Source: Saccopteryx bilineata
Lineage: Eukaryota; Chordata; Mammalia; Chiroptera; Emballonuridae
Direction of reading: 5' to 3'
Length of the DNA: 64,000 nt
NCBI RefSeq assembly: GCF_036850765.1
Contig: NC_089493.1
Location: 264,914,534 to 264,978,533 of the forward strand
Under the pieces are notes generated by a model that was not told the origin of the DNA, ran no database searches, and was given only the letters and a program-made list of their open reading frames with translations. Position numbers and translations under genes: made by a program. Shown one piece after another: positions 45,348 through 57,564 of the stretch; position 1 is the stretch's first letter, and each line of letters begins with the position of its first letter.

Positions 45348-45687
45348 TTTTATTTTTTTAAGGTAAGAGGAAGGGAGATAGTGAGACAGACTCCCACATG
45401 CTCTTGACCAGGATCCACCTGGCAACCCCATCTCGGGCCAATGCTTGAGTACCAAGCCATGTTTAGCACCTGAGTCTGATGTGCTCCAATGGAGCTATCC
45501 TCAGAGCCTGAAGTCATGCTCAAACCAATTGAGTCACTAGCTGTGGGAAGGAAAGAGTGAATGAAGAAGGAGAGGGAGGGGAGAGAAGCAGATAGTTGCT
45601 TCTCCTGTGTGCCCTGACTGGGAGTCAAACCCAGGACATCCATTTGCCAGGCCAACATTCTATCCACTGAGCCACTGGCCAGGGCTG
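45348..45687 (-). mobile_element. SINE type A-like, old, in L1
   Basis: Antisense: gacagactcccacatgctct, ggagctatcctcagagcctg, head atccactgagccactggcca. Imperfect duplication caaccttt on both sides. Confidence 0.85.
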
Positions 45688-46129
45688 CAACCTTTCACTT
45701 TGAGTCTACTTTTGTCCCTGCAGCTTAGTGTCTCCTGAAGGCAGCATATGGTTGGGTTTTGCTTTTTGATCCAAATTACTACTCTGTGCCTCTTTATTGC
45801 TGAGTTAAGTCCATTTACATTTAGGGTAATTATTGACATATAAGGATTTTCTATAGCCATTTTATGTTTTGTTTTCTGGTAGCTCTGTATCTCTTTCGGT
45901 TCTTCTCCTTTGTGTTTCTATCAATTGTTTTTGTTTTTGGTGGTATTCCATGCTTCTTTCTTCTATTTCCTCCTTTTTAAGCTATGTATGTCAGTTTTGT
46001 TTTTGTTTTTTTTGTGGGTGTTACAATTAGGTTAGAGAAATTTTTTCATATATAAAAGAGCCCATTGTCATTTTTAGTGTTTTTTTTTAATCCAGGAAAT
46101 CTCTGTCTCTTGCCAATTAGAATGTTTAT

Positions 46130-46300
46130 TTATTTTTTTAAATTTTATTGAATTTTTTAGAGAGAGAAACATTGATTTGTTATACCACTTCTTCATGCAT
46201 TCATTGGTTGATTGTTGCATGTGCCATGACCAGGGACCAAACCTGCAACCTTGGCATATTGGGATAACTCTTCAACCAACCCAGTCACTCAACCATAAAT
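46130..46300 (-). mobile_element. SINE, other tRNA-derived type
   Basis: Antisense: ttttagagagagaaacattg, gttgcatgtgccatgaccag, caaccttggcatattgggat, head at aaccaacccagtcactcaac. Different from types A to C. Confidence 0.7.
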
Positions 46301-46323
46301 TGGAATGCTTAGGATACTAAATT

Positions 46324-46524
46324 TTTTTTTAATTTTTTATTTATTCATTTTAGAAAGGAGAGGGAGAGAGAGAAAGAGAGAGAGAGAGAGAGGAGAGACA
46401 GAGAGAGGGAGGAGCTGGAAGCATCAACTCCCATATGTGCCTTGACCAGGCAAGCCCAGGGTTTCGAACTGGTGACCTCAGCATTTCCAGGTCGACGCTT
46501 TATCCACTGCGCCACCACAGGTCA
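46324..46524 (-). mobile_element. SINE type C
   Basis: Antisense with (GA)n. Target duplication taggatactaaattt on both sides. Confidence 0.92.
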
Positions 46525-46915
46525 GGCTAGGATACTAAATTTAATGTGTCTTTTCTATCATCTTGCTCCCTGCTTTCTATTTGTTCCACCTGTTTTTTTG
46601 TTTTTCCTTTCCTGTAATCTTTTAGATGAACCAAATATTATTTTTATTATCCTACTTTATATTTTCTATGGCATTTTGGTTATGTTTTTTATATTTTTCC
46701 CCTGGTTAATCTGGAGATTATGTCATGCCTTTTTTCTTATTGCAATGTACCTTGAATGAGTATTTTAGCACTTGAGGGAAGGTGTCAAACTTTACAATAA
46801 ATAATTCCATTTATGTAGTTTTCCCCTGACCCTTTGTGTTGTCAAATAGTTTACTTCTACATATGTTAGAAACCTCAGTATACACTGTTACTATTGTTGC
46901 CTAAACAGTTAATAA
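46525..46915. other. AT-rich intergenic, unassigned
   Basis: No gene or clear repeat recognised; possibly further antisense L1 sequence. Confidence 0.35.
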
Positions 46916-47341
46916 TCTTTTGAATATTTTTATTGTGGTAAAATATGCAAAACATAAGAGTTACCACATTAACCATTTTAAGTTTACATTTCAGTTTATT
47001 AAGTATATTGACATTGTTGTGCAACCATCACCACCATCAACTTCCAAAATCTTTTTATCTTCCTAGATTGAAACTCTGTACCTATGGAACACTAACTCCC
47101 TATTCCCCATTTCCCCTGCTCCCCCAGACCCTGACAACCACCATTCTACTTTCTGTCTCTGAATATGACTATTCTAGGTACCTTACATAAGTGGAATCAT
47201 GCAATATTTGTCTTTTGTGTCTGACTTATTTTACTTGGCATAGTTTCTTTAAAATTTATTCATGTTGTAATGTAAATCTTCTTTTTTAAAGCTGAATAAT
47301 ATCTCACTGTATGTAAATACCACATTTGTTTATCCATATAT

Positions 47342-47535
47342 TTTTTATTTAAGATTTCACTTATTGATTTTACAAAGAGAGGAGAGTGTGGGGGAGGAGC
47401 GAGAAATATCGACTCAGTTGTTTCACTTTAGTTGTTGCTTGCTTGTCATATGTACCTTGACTAGGCAGGTTTTGAACCAGTGACCTCAGTGTTCCTGGTC
47501 GACACTCTATCCACTGTGGCACCACAGGCCAAGCT
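47342..47535 (-). mobile_element. SINE type C-like, old
   Basis: Antisense: gtcatatgtaccttgactag, tccactgtggcaccacaggc. Flanked by tccatatat / tccatgtat. Confidence 0.8.
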
Positions 47536-47545
47536 CCATGTATCT

Positions 47546-47921
47546 TTTTTTTTTTTTTGTGTGTGTTTTTCTGATGTTGAAAATGGGGAGGCAGTCAGAC
47601 AGACTCCCGCATGCGCCCGACCGGGATCCACCTGGCATGCCCACCAGGAAGCAATGCTTTGCCCATCTGGGGCATTGCTCTGTTGCAACCAGAGCCATTC
47701 TAGTGCCTGAGGCAGGGGCCATAGAGCCATCCTCAGCGCCCGGGCCAACTTTGCTCCAATGAAGCCTTGGCCACGAGAGGGGAAGAGAGAGACAGAGAGG
47801 AAGGAGAGGGGAGGGATGGAGAAGCAGATGGGCACTTCTCCTGTGTGCCCTGGCCAGGAATCAAACCCGGGACTCCTGCATGCCAGGCCGACTCTCTACC
47901 ACTGAACAAACCAGCCAGGGC
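47546..47921 (-). mobile_element. SINE type A
   Basis: Antisense full-length; flanked by tccat[g/a]tatctttt. It inserted into the duplicated target left by the preceding SINE. Confidence 0.92.
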
Positions 47922-48407
47922 CTCCATATATCTTTTGATGGACATTTGGGTCAGTTCCACCTTTTGATTATTGAGAATAATAGCTGCTGCTATGAACACT
48001 CATGTTCAGTGTCTGTTCATGTCCCTGCTTTCAATTCTTTTTAGTATATACCCAGAAGTAGAATTACGGGATCACACAGTAAGTCTGTTAAATTTTTTTT
48101 GAGAAATCATCATGATGTTTTCTACATCTTTTTAATTGCTTCAATTAATTTACCCATTCCAGGTTTACTTCTTTCTTCCTGAAGAGCCAAGCTAAGATTT
48201 GGGATTATTTTCCTTTGGCTTCGGGGATCTTATAGTACAGATCTGCTGGAGACAAGGTCTTTCAGCTTTTGTTTTTCTAATAATTTTGGCCTTAATTTTT
48301 GAAGAATATTTTCACTGAGAATAGATTATTATGTTAGCAGAGTTTTCTCCTTTCATCACTTTAAATGTGCCATTTTCTTTCTTCTGACTTCTACCATTAA
48401 TTTTTTA

Positions 48408-48739
48408 TTTTTAAATTAGAGGAGAAGAGATAGTCAGACAGACTCTTACATGTGCCCCAACTAGGTTCACCCGACAACCTTATCTGGGGAGGATGCTCAA
48501 GTACTGAGCTATTTTTAGTACCTGAGGCTGATGTGCTCCAACAGCACTATCCTCAGCACCCAGGGCTATGCTTGAAACAATTGAACCACTGGCTGCGGGA
48601 AGGGAAAAGGGAGAGAAAGGGGAGTGGGAAGGAGAGAGAAGTAGATGGTCACTTCTCATGTGTACCCTGAGCAGGATCGAACCAGGGATATCTGAACAAC
48701 AGGTCAACACTGTACCTACTGAGCCATCTGGCCAAAGCC
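48408..48739 (-). mobile_element. SINE type A-like, old
   Basis: Antisense: gtcagacagactcttacatg, caacagcactatcctcagca, head tactgagccatctggccaaa. Confidence 0.82.
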
Positions 48740-48745
48740 TACAAT

Positions 48746-49521
48746 TACAAGGGGCCCTCAGGTTGCGACATAGTCCATTCCTATGACAGTGACATAATCT
48801 GAATTATTATTAAGTCAAAACACACCCTAGCCTAACACAAACAGAACACTTGTGCTTTTAACAGTCCAAAATGGCATAGGTTAGCGCACTGGGGGCCACC
48901 AACTCCCTCCTTCATACACTGTGTTACTGTGTATTCTTCTGCTGTGCACAACCAAACTAGTTTGTCCACATAGTTTGTAAGTATGATGCTAATGGCATAA
49001 GCTGAAACACTCATGTCTCAATTTTTTTTTTAGTGAGCAAGAGAGAGAGAGACAGAGAGAAAGAGACAGATAGGGACAGACAGACAGGAAGGGAGAGAGA
49101 TGAGAAGCATCAATTCTTTGTTGCATCACCTTAGTTGTTCATTGACTGCTTTTTCATATGTTCCTTGACTGAGGTCTACAGCTGTGCCAGTGACCCTTTG
49201 CTCAAACCAGCAACTTTGGACTCAAACCAGTGACCTTTGGCTTCAAGCCAGAGACCTTTGGACTCAAGCTAGTGACCATGAGTTCATTTCTATGATCCCA
49301 TGCTCAAGCTAGCAGCCCCATGCTCAAGCTGGTAAGCCCACAGTCAAGCTGGCAACCTCGGGATTTTGAACCTGGCTCCTCTGCATCCCAGACTGATGCT
49401 TTATCCACTGTGCCACCACTTGGTCAGGCAAGTCTCAATTTTTTAAAGCTTTTATGGGAGTGAGTGTTGTAAACTCAAAACATCACATGTCGAGACTGTC
49501 ATAACCCGAGTACCCCCTGTA
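48746..49521. mobile_element. Tc1/mariner-like MITE with nested SINE
   Basis: Left end TACAAGGGGCCCTCAGGTTG and right end (reverse complement) TACAGGGGGTACTCGGGTTA form about 28-bp inverted repeats with terminal TA. About 360 bp without the nested type B SINE. No transposase. Confidence 0.8.
49029..49430 (-). mobile_element. SINE type B in the MITE
   Basis: Antisense, long module array. Target duplication gtctcaatttttt on both sides. Confidence 0.93.
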
Positions 49522-50118
49522 CTTTTAAGAAGTAAGCCACTATTCTATTATTCCTTTGAATCTAATATCTAATATTTTTTTCTCTGGCTATTTTAGGATT
49601 TTCTCTTTATATTTTTGGTTTTCAGAAATTTGATTCTGGTGGGCCGAAGTATGGTTTTCTTTGTATTTATCTTGTTTAGGGTTTACTGAACTTCTTGAAT
49701 ATGTGGATTCATGTCTTTCATCAATTTTAGAAATTTCTCAGCTATTATCTCTTCAAATATTACTTTGGTTCCTTCTCTTAATCATCTCCTGCTGTGTCTG
49801 CTTTTCAGCATACTTTCCTTCAGCAGCTGAAGATGAGAGTCTTTTAGGTGCCGCCATGTAGGCACTCTTTTAATGCTGGGTTTCATTGGATGCCTGGAAC
49901 CTGTTAACTTCTTTCTTTAAGTTTTCTAGGGCAGTAAAGAAAAGCCAGCCAACTCCACAATTCCCATAACTGCCATTACCCCTATATCCTTCAAGATCTA
50001 AGGCTATAACAGAAGTAAGATTCTCAGTAACAGAGATCCTATATCCAGGCAATCAGAAAGACATGGGCACTTGTGGGCAACTCTCAGTGTATATGGTAAA
50101 CTCAAAAGTAGGCCGAAG
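49522..50118 (-). mobile_element. Antisense L1M-like sequence and unassigned segment
   Basis: Positions 49,525-49,800 resemble antisense L1M (gaacttcttgaatatgtgga, ctcagctattatctcttcaa). Positions 49,830-50,118 are not recognised. A 60-codon minus frame there has no identifiable domain. Confidence 0.5.
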
Positions 50119-50444
50119 AGCCTGACCAGGCGGTGGCACAGTGGAGAGGGCGTCGGACTGGGATGCTGAGGACCCAGGTTCGAGATTCCAAGGTGGCCAA
50201 CTTGAGCACGGGCTCATCTGATTTGAGCAAAAGCTCACCAGCTTGGACCCAAGGTCGCTGGCTCAAGTGAGGGGTTACTCAGTCTGCTGAAGACCCGCAG
50301 TCAAGGCACATATGAGAAAGCAATCAATGAACAACTAAGGTGTCGCAATGTGCAACGAAAAACTAATGATTGATGCTTCTTATCTCTCTGTCCTTGTCTG
50401 TCCTTTTCTCTGACTCTCTCTCTCTGTCTCTGTAAAAAATAAAA
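50119..50444 (+). mobile_element. SINE type B, first of three in a row
   Basis: Head cctgaccaggcggtggcaca; flanked by the short duplication ggc[c/t]gaagag. Confidence 0.9.
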
Positions 50445-50456
50445 GAGGCTGAAGAG

Positions 50457-50853
50457 CCTGACTAGGCAGTGACATAGACAGTGGATAGAACATCAACCTG
50501 GATGCTGAGGACCCAGGTTCAAAACTCCAAGGTCGCCGGCTTGAGTGCAGGCTCATTCAGCTTGAGTGTGAGGTCACTGGCTTGACCGTGGAATTATAGA
50601 CATGACCCCATAGTCTCTGGCTTGAGCCCAAAGGCCATTGCTTGAGTCACTGGTTTGAGTCCAAGGTTGCTGGTTTGAGCAAGGGGTCACTTGCTCTTCT
50701 GAAACCCCCTTAGTCAAGGCACATATGAGAAAGCAATCAGTGAACATGTAAGGTGCCACAATGAAAAACTGATTCTTCTCATCTCTCTCCCCTCCCTTCT
50801 GTCTGTACCTTGTCTGTTCCTCTCGCTCTTTCTCTTTCTCTCTAAAAAAAAAA
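50457..50853 (+). mobile_element. SINE type B, second of three
   Basis: Head cctgactaggcagtgacata with a small internal duplication, long module array, poly(A). More diverged than its neighbours. Confidence 0.88.
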
Positions 50854-50860
50854 AGGTAGG

Positions 50861-51222
50861 GCCTGACCAGGTGGTGGCGCAGTGGATAGAGCATCAGACT
50901 GCGATGCAGAGGACCCGGGTTTGGAACCCCAAGGTCGCCAGCTTGAGTGCGGGCTCATCTGGTTTGAGGAAAAAACCCACCAGCTTGAACCTAGGGTTGC
51001 TGGCTCCAGCAAGGGGTTACTTGGTCTGCTGAAGGCCCACGGTCAAGGCACATGTGAGAGAGCAATCAATGAACAACTAAGGTGTTGCAACGCGCAATGA
51101 AAAACTAATGATTGATGCTTCTCATCTCTCTCCGTTCCTGTTTGTCCCTGTCTATCCCTCTCTCTGACTCACTCTCTGTCTCTGTAAAAAATAAATAAAT
51201 AAAAATTAAAAAAAAAAAAAAA
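50861..51222 (+). mobile_element. SINE type B, third of three
   Basis: Head cctgaccaggtggtggcgca, complete modules, poly(A). Flanked by aaggtagg on both sides. Confidence 0.9.
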
Positions 51223-52400
51223 GGTAGGCCAAAGAGATGTGGACTGTGGCATTAATAGGATTTCCATACAGGATAACCAAAAGAGCAGTGAGTAAAGTTC
51301 TTTAAAGGAAAATACCAGTTAATGAATGTATAAGAAATGATAAAATTAGAAATTTGACATTTTGTAGCATTTAGTGAAATAATGGATCCAAGAACAACTA
51401 TCACAGGCTGCAAAAAGCATTAGGAAGGTTTCTGGAGCTTCATAATGGCTGGACTGGACTGTCAACTTCTGACTCCTTCAGCCCTAACATGCCTAACAGC
51501 ATGACGACCAGTTACAATGGGATCCTCAGATAAGAAAATGAAAAGAACACAGCATCTCTTATGAAACCTATATTTAACCAAGTCTCTAGACCTAACTATG
51601 TATTTATACAAATAATAATAATAATAAGAGGATAAATGAACATGTCCAAGGACACTAAAAATTATATTTGGCCAAATTCAGAACTGAAAATTTTTGTTGG
51701 GAAAAACTTTGTATCTTCAATAAATATTTGTCATGAAAAAAAAAAGAGGGGAGGGGAACTGATATTGATAAGACATGGGAACTACATGTAATAATACAAC
51801 TGTAAAATAATTTTTGAGACAATTGTGAAAATTATAACATTCACTGGGTATTGGATAATACTAAGAAATTATTGTTAATTTTTAGGTGTTATTATGTATT
51901 TTTTTAAGGTTCTTATTTGTTAGGAATACATCCACAAGTATTTACAGGTGAAACAATATGATATCTGGAATTTGCTTTACAATATTCCAGCAGGGTGGGG
52001 CAGAAGGGCAGAACAAAAAGTGTTGATAATAATTGACATTAGGTGATGGGTACATGGAATTACTTTGTAGTCTCTCTTCTTTTTTTTTTTTTTTAAAGAA
52101 GTTTCTCATTTTTTAAAAAATTTTTTATTTATTTATTTTTATTTATTCATTTTAGAGAGGAGAGGGAGAGACAGACAGAGAGAGAGAGAGACAGAGAGAG
52201 AGACAGAGAGAGAGAAGGGGGGGAGGAGCTGGAAGCATCAACTCCCATATGTGCCTTGACCAGGCAAGCCCAGGGTTTCGAACCGGCGACCTCAGCATTT
52301 CCAGGTCGACGCTTTATCCACTGCGCCACCACAGGTCAGGCCATGTAGTCTCTCTTCTTAAAATTATTTTTATAGCTATATAGTAATTAAAATTTTTTCA
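51223..52400 (+). mobile_element. L1M/HAL1-like 3' end with a possible retrocopy tail
   Basis: Positions 51,780-52,080 carry L1M 3'-end phrases (attattgttaatttttaggt, atgatatctggaatttgctt, aggtgatgggtacatgg). Upstream, AATAAA at about 51,720 followed by poly(A) could mark an old retrocopy; no coding sequence recognised. A type C SINE is nested at 52,084. Confidence 0.55.
52084..52341 (-). mobile_element. SINE type C
   Basis: Antisense; target duplication tgtagtctctcttctt on both sides. Confidence 0.94.
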
Positions 52401-53781
52401 AAAGCAGAAATTTGATGGTGAAGCAAAGTAGAGTGCCTGAGGAGAATGTAGAGCGTGGGAAGATGGAGCATGTCTATGTGTTGAAGGAGAGAGAGTGAGA
52501 ATAGCAGAAAAAGAAGAAATTTCTGGTGGAGCTGGTCCTGGAGGGTCCTAGGAAATAGGATGTAGAGCTCAGGTGGCAGGCTTGGCTGTGGCAAGGGTGG
52601 CAATTATATACCAGCTTGCATTTGTGGAATTCTAGCTTGTGTTCTTTTCACACATTTGATCTTAATTGGCCCTTACAACCATTCTTTGAGATAAATGTAA
52701 TTATTCTCCTTTCAGCGATAAGAAATTAAAGCCCAAGATAATCAGGGTCAAATAACCTACCTGTCAATGGCAGATATGGGATTTAAACCAAAGTTACTAT
52801 ACTTCCAAAGCTTGTGGACTTCATCACTGTGAGATAAGATGGAGGGGTGGTGATGAAATATCAACAATTGGAGGGGGAAGAGGAGGCAGAATGAGCATCC
52901 TTCATGACTGATGACCTCTTTTCTTTGTGAAGTTGGATGGGAGGCTCTTAAGGACAACGATGCAGGCCCTGCTAATCACAATGGGGCTGCCAGGGAGCAG
53001 AAGAGGAGTGAGTCACATTTCTGGTCCAAGATTATCTGGGCCAACCAGTGAGACAGAGCTGTCCCAACAAGGAAATTCAACCAGAGAGTTATCAGGTCCC
53101 TCACGTGGTCCCTTCCCACTCTGCAACAGCTTCAAAGGACATAGATGCAATTACAGAGAGTGTGAGTTGACCCAAGCTGCATATGAGTCAGCAAAGGGTG
53201 GAAGGCTTCCTAAAAAAGCTCATGCAAACTCAGCTGCTACTCAGAGCCCCAGGAAGGAGAATCGATATCTAAGCCTGCCCCCAACTCATAGTGCTCTGAT
53301 TGTACCTGAACTTCTGTTCTTTGCAAAGGTCTGCCCTGCCCCTGGGTAGAGGCCTGCATGAAGGGAAATGAGAAAAAAAGGAATAGCCAAAGAGGCATGG
53401 CTGGGTACTGTGGGAGCCGTAGGCATTAGAGAGGGAAAGGTGAGAAAAGCCGCAGGGAAGAAGCAAAGCTCAAAGCATCAAGAAATTTAAGCCAAGGAGT
53501 TGGCTTACCTAGTAGTATTATAGCATACAAATTAAGAACATTGGCTTTGGGGTCAGACTCTATGTTATTATCCCAGCCCCATCATGTACTGCAAGGTGAC
53601 CTTGAGCAAGATATTTAACCTTTCAGTCTGGTTTCTTTATCTGAAAAATGAAGAAAAAAATACTATCTGTTACTAAGTTTTTCATTTCTGGTAATGACAC
53701 ATTACCTCCTACCAACCTAACCAGTGAGAAAGTTCAAAAAGCTGGTGTGTGTGTGTGTATGTGTGTGTGTGTGTGTGTATT
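52401..53781. other. Intergenic with two MIR relics
   Basis: Antisense MIR near 52,650-52,800 (cgataagaaattaaagccc) and a + MIR near 53,540-53,655 (ctttggggtcagactc, gaccttgagcaag). A (GT)n tract lies at 53,742-53,779. A 140-codon + frame at 52,927 has no recognisable domain. Confidence 0.5.
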
Positions 53782-54132
53782 TTTTTTTTTTTTTTTTTAT
53801 TTATTTACAGAGACAGAGAGAGAGTCAGAGAGAGGGATAGACAGGGACAAACAGACAGGAACGGAGAGATGAGAAGCATCAATCATTAGTTTTTCATTGC
53901 GCATTGCAACGCCTTAATTGTTCATTGATTGCCTTCTCATACGTGCCTTGACCGCGGGCCTTCAGCAGACCGAGTAACCCCTTGCTCGAGCCAGCGACCT
54001 TGGGCTCAAGCTGGTGAGCTTTTACTCAAACCAGATGAGCCCTCGCTCAAGCCAGTGACCAGGGGGTCTCGAACCTGGGTTTTCCGCATCCCAGTCTGAC
54101 GCTTTATCCACTGCGTCACTGCCCGGTCAGGC
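53782..54132 (-). mobile_element. SINE type B
   Basis: Antisense full-length, inserted next to the (GT)n tract; head at cactgcgtcactgcccggtc. Confidence 0.9.
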
Positions 54133-54992
54133 TATATTTTTAATTTATTCAAAGCATTGGAGTGTTAAGGAGGTAGTGAAAAATTATAAGGCTAAAGTCT
54201 GGAAGACATCACAAATCCAGAGGTGAGCCCAGCATTTCAGGCCACATTTTCCTAAAGTTCTCTGCCAATCAGAAGCAGAGGATGAATGTCTGGGAGCCCG
54301 AGGAGCTTTTTGACAGCCTTGTTGGTCTAGAAAAGAATTATTTAAACATAAGATCTACCAAGACAGGGGTTGCTATTAAAGTCTCTGTACTTTGGAATGA
54401 AAACCAAAAAGGGCTGCATCTTAAGAGTCAGAGTGAACCAGAAATAAACTTGCTCTCACACCAACTAAAGTCCAGCTTCCAATCATCCTAATTCCTGAAA
54501 CTGAATTATAATAATCATGGATTACTAAAACTCTCAAGCACTAGCAATGTGCATCCTGGCAGAAGTAAATCTGAATCCTCTCTGGAGATATTTTTAAATG
54601 TCCATTTAAAAATAGCTAGGCATACTAGGAGATAAGGTATCATGGAGGAAATCCAGAAGAAACAACAGATAATACAAACAGATGCACAGGATCTTCAGAT
54701 ATTGAAATTATCAGCACACACACACACACACACACACAAATGTTAATATACTATAGAAGATGAAATCAGAAACTTCAGCAGAGAACTAGACATTATAAAA
54801 AGGGCATAGCAAATATGAAAAAGAACCAAACAGAAAAATTAGAACCAAAAAATATAATAATTTAAGAATTCCATGTATTGGTTTCATAACAAATTATATA
54901 CATATAAAGAGCATATTGGTCAACTGAAAAATAGATCAAAAGACAATATACAGAGAGAAACATGGAGAAATAATATTATAGAAAATATAACA
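54133..54992. other. Old L1/HAL1-like sequence with (CA)n
   Basis: Phrases such as gaacttcagcagagaactag-like (gaaacttcagcagagaacta) and caactgaaaaatagatcaaa fit HAL1/L1M ORF1. A (CA)n tract lies at 54,715-54,738. No intact frame. Confidence 0.45.
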
Positions 54993-55330
54993 GTCTGACC
55001 AGGCAGTGGTGCAGTGGCTAGAGCATCAAACTGGGACACAGAGGACCCAGGTTTGAAACTTCGAGGTTGCCAGCTTGAGCATGGGATAATAGACATGACC
55101 CCATTGTCACTGGCTTGAGCCCAAAGGTCGCTAGCTTGAGCCCAAGGTCGCTGGCTTGAGCAAAGGGTCACTCACTCTGCTGGAGCCCCCCAGTCAAGGC
55201 ACATAATGAGAAAGCAATCAATGAACAACTAATGTGCTGCAATGAAGAATTGATGCTTCTCATCTCTCTCCCTTCCTGCCTGTCTATCCCCCTCTCTCTA
55301 TCTCTCTCTCATTGTCTCTCTTGCTAAAAA
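54993..55330 (+). mobile_element. SINE type B
   Basis: Head gtctgaccaggcagtggtgc, modules, CT-rich tract, A/TA tail. Confidence 0.88.
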
Positions 55331-56774
55331 ATATATATGTGTAACATATGGAGGTATATTATAAGCTATGATATACCTTCCAACCTACATGAAATTGGAA
55401 TCCCAGAGCAGAGTAACGTGAAAATAGAACAGAAGCAACATTTGAAAGGATAATGGCTGAGAAAGTGATAAAGATATCAAGTCACAAATTCAAGAAAACT
55501 CAAAAACTCTAGGCAAAATAAACAAACATTTAAGGTGTTCTAAGGTTTTCTTTCACATTGTCCTAAAAAGGGTAAAACTGCCATTTCAGCTTAGAGAAGT
55601 CTTTTATATATTGCAATCTCTAGGACAAACACTAAAAAAAAAAAAAGGATTTTTAAATTCCAAACTAACAGAGGAGGAAAAATGAAGTAAAGTAAAATAC
55701 TCAAACAATCAAAAAATAGTCAAATAAAAAGAAGCCCAGAATTATAAGGATAAATAAAAATCACACATGTAATAAAATGATAATTTTTTTTAAATCTCTA
55801 AATTTATATTAAGTAACTTTAATCATCAGTTAAAACACAAGAATTATGCCTTCAGTCCTGCACATAACTACTCTGTTTATGGACCAGCTGCACAATCACA
55901 GGAGTGGCTTAGGACAGAGGCTGGATGACCTCCACTTAGACAAGCCATCTTATCTACCTGGTGTTGAATGCCTTCTCTGCAGTGATTGCTGACTTGGATG
56001 CCTTCTGACTTTCACAGCCTGCCATGAGTTAATGGTTGGCTAACCTGAGCTTACATTTTCTCCTTTCAAGCCTTCTAAAACAGTTAACAGAAAGCAGCCA
56101 ACAGCACAATTCTTGCACTGTTCATTGCCCACATGCCTTTCAAATGTCATCAATGAACACAAGCCAAGGCTTCGCCTGGCAAGCCGAATTTTTACCTTGT
56201 ACCTGATCTCAACTCAATCAATTATAGGAAAGAGTATTAGTAATCATGTTACTATTGCATGCCAGGATTTATCACCAACTCACCCCCAGCAGCTTGACCA
56301 GTGAATGATCCAATCCCATAATCCCATCCTGAGAGACCACTCTCTTGAGTCGCTTCCCAGTCCCAACTATCTCCACCTGGGCTCTCTCCAGAAGTGTGAG
56401 TAGTTTATTTTGGGAAGTGATCCCAAGGGGACAGAAAGAGGACTAAGAAGATCAAAACAAGAAGAAGAAAAAAAGAAAGCCAATACAAGAAGGAATTATT
56501 GAGCAGGTCACTGCTATGAGCATTCTGTGGCTCAAGCCATCTGTGACCCTAGAAGCCATGTAGAAAACCTTTCAGAATTTCCCACCCGAGGAGAAACAGA
56601 GAGAAGCATTTACCAACCAATTCCTGTCCCCACTGGTTACGCATTCCACATGTAATGTTTACTCCCTTCCATTCCCAGTTGTAATATGTATGAGTAACAA
56701 GTGGACCCCAGGTCATAAAGCAAGTGATGTGTAGTGCACCTGAAGCAAGGTGCTATTAGAAATGCCCAGAATAA
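55331..56774. other. Intergenic, partly L1-like, otherwise unassigned
   Basis: Positions 55,350-55,560 look like old L1/HAL1 sequence (gaaaggataatggctgagaa). Positions 55,830-56,700 are not recognised; no open frame of note. Confidence 0.4.
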
Positions 56775-57064
56775 GCTCTGGCTGGTTGGTTCAGTGGATA
56801 GAGCGTTGGCCCAGTGGGCAGACGTACCAGGTTCTATCCCGGGTCAAGGCACACAGGAAAAGTGACCATCTGCTTCTCTTCCTCTCCCTCTTCCCCTTCT
56901 CTCTCCCTTCTATCCCTCTTCCCCTCTCACAGCCAGTGGCTCAACTGGTTCAAACCTCAGCCCTGGGTGCTGAGGATAGCTCAGTCAATTCAAGCATCAG
57001 CCCCAGATGGGGCACCTGGTCAGGCCACATGCAGGGGTCTGTCTATATCCCTTCCTCTCACAGA

Positions 57065-57110
<46 letters not shown>

Positions 57111-57118
57111 AAGAAAAG
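56775..57118 (+). mobile_element. SINE type A-like, diverged, with (GA)n tail
   Basis: Head tctggctggttggttcagtg, shortened body with 'caactggttcaaacctcagc', then (GA)n at 57,066-57,107. Confidence 0.82.
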
Positions 57119-57339
57119 GAAGAAAAAGAAATACTCAGAGTAAAAGTTAGATTGAGAATATTTGAAATGAGGAAAGGCAATTTTTTTTGGATACAGAGTT
57201 CAGGGAAAATTAGAGATCAATATGGGAAAAAATTTAAGCCCTTACTTTACACCAAATCCCAAAAAACAACTGAAGGCGCATTATACACATTTATAACCCT
57301 GGGGTAAGAAATTATATTTTAAAATTTTTTTTAAGAAAA

Positions 57340-57560
57340 GCCTGACCTGACCTGTGGTGGCGCAGTGGATAAAGTGTCAACCTGGAACACTGAGGTTGCT
57401 GGTTCAAAACCCTGGGCTTGTCTGGTCAAGGCATATGTGGGAGTTGATGCTTCCTGCTCCTGCCCCCTTCTCTCTCTCTCTCTTTCTCCCTCTCTCATGC
57501 TCTCTCTCTCCTCTCTAAAATGAGTAAATAAAATCTTAAAAAAAAAAAAAAAAAAAGGAT
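57340..57560 (+). mobile_element. SINE type C
   Basis: Head gacctgtggtggcgcagtgg, complete body, taaaatgagtaaataaaatc tail and poly(A). Confidence 0.92.
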
Positions 57561-57564
57561 TTTT

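Larger units (their letters stand above)
37490..46090 (-). mobile_element. Large antisense L1 with multiple insertions
   Basis: Antisense 3' UTR at about 37,490-37,760, then ORF2 C-terminus (MFTSALFTVAKTWKQQKCSS near 38,000). The RT domain spans about 39,850-40,890 with the FADD catalytic motif at 40,036-40,047. The endonuclease spans 41,470-45,860, with TLNVNGLNSAIKRHR and CCLQETLSCRD near the ORF2 start. It is broken by SINEs at 38,795, 39,469 and 45,348 and by the 3.35-kb element at 41,693. Stops and frameshifts make ORF2 non-functional. Confidence 0.92.
46916..48400 (-). mobile_element. Antisense L1M 3' end and flanking L1 sequence, with two SINEs
   Basis: Typical antisense L1M phrases: attgtggtaaaatatgcaaa, gtgcaaccatcaccaccatc, accaccattctactttctgt, then after the SINEs ctgctatgaacactcatgtt and tatacccagaagtagaatta. 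SINEs at 47,342 and 47,546 interrupt it. Confidence 0.85.

Noticed and set aside
49870..50052. 60-codon minus frame as a retrocopy
   Set aside because: Could not be matched to any known protein; too short to support a call.
51690..51760. AATAAA plus poly(A) as a gene 3' end
   Set aside because: No upstream coding sequence; more likely an L1M or retrocopy tail.
52927..53349. 140-codon + frame
   Set aside because: No recognisable domain, no splice context and average composition; likely chance.
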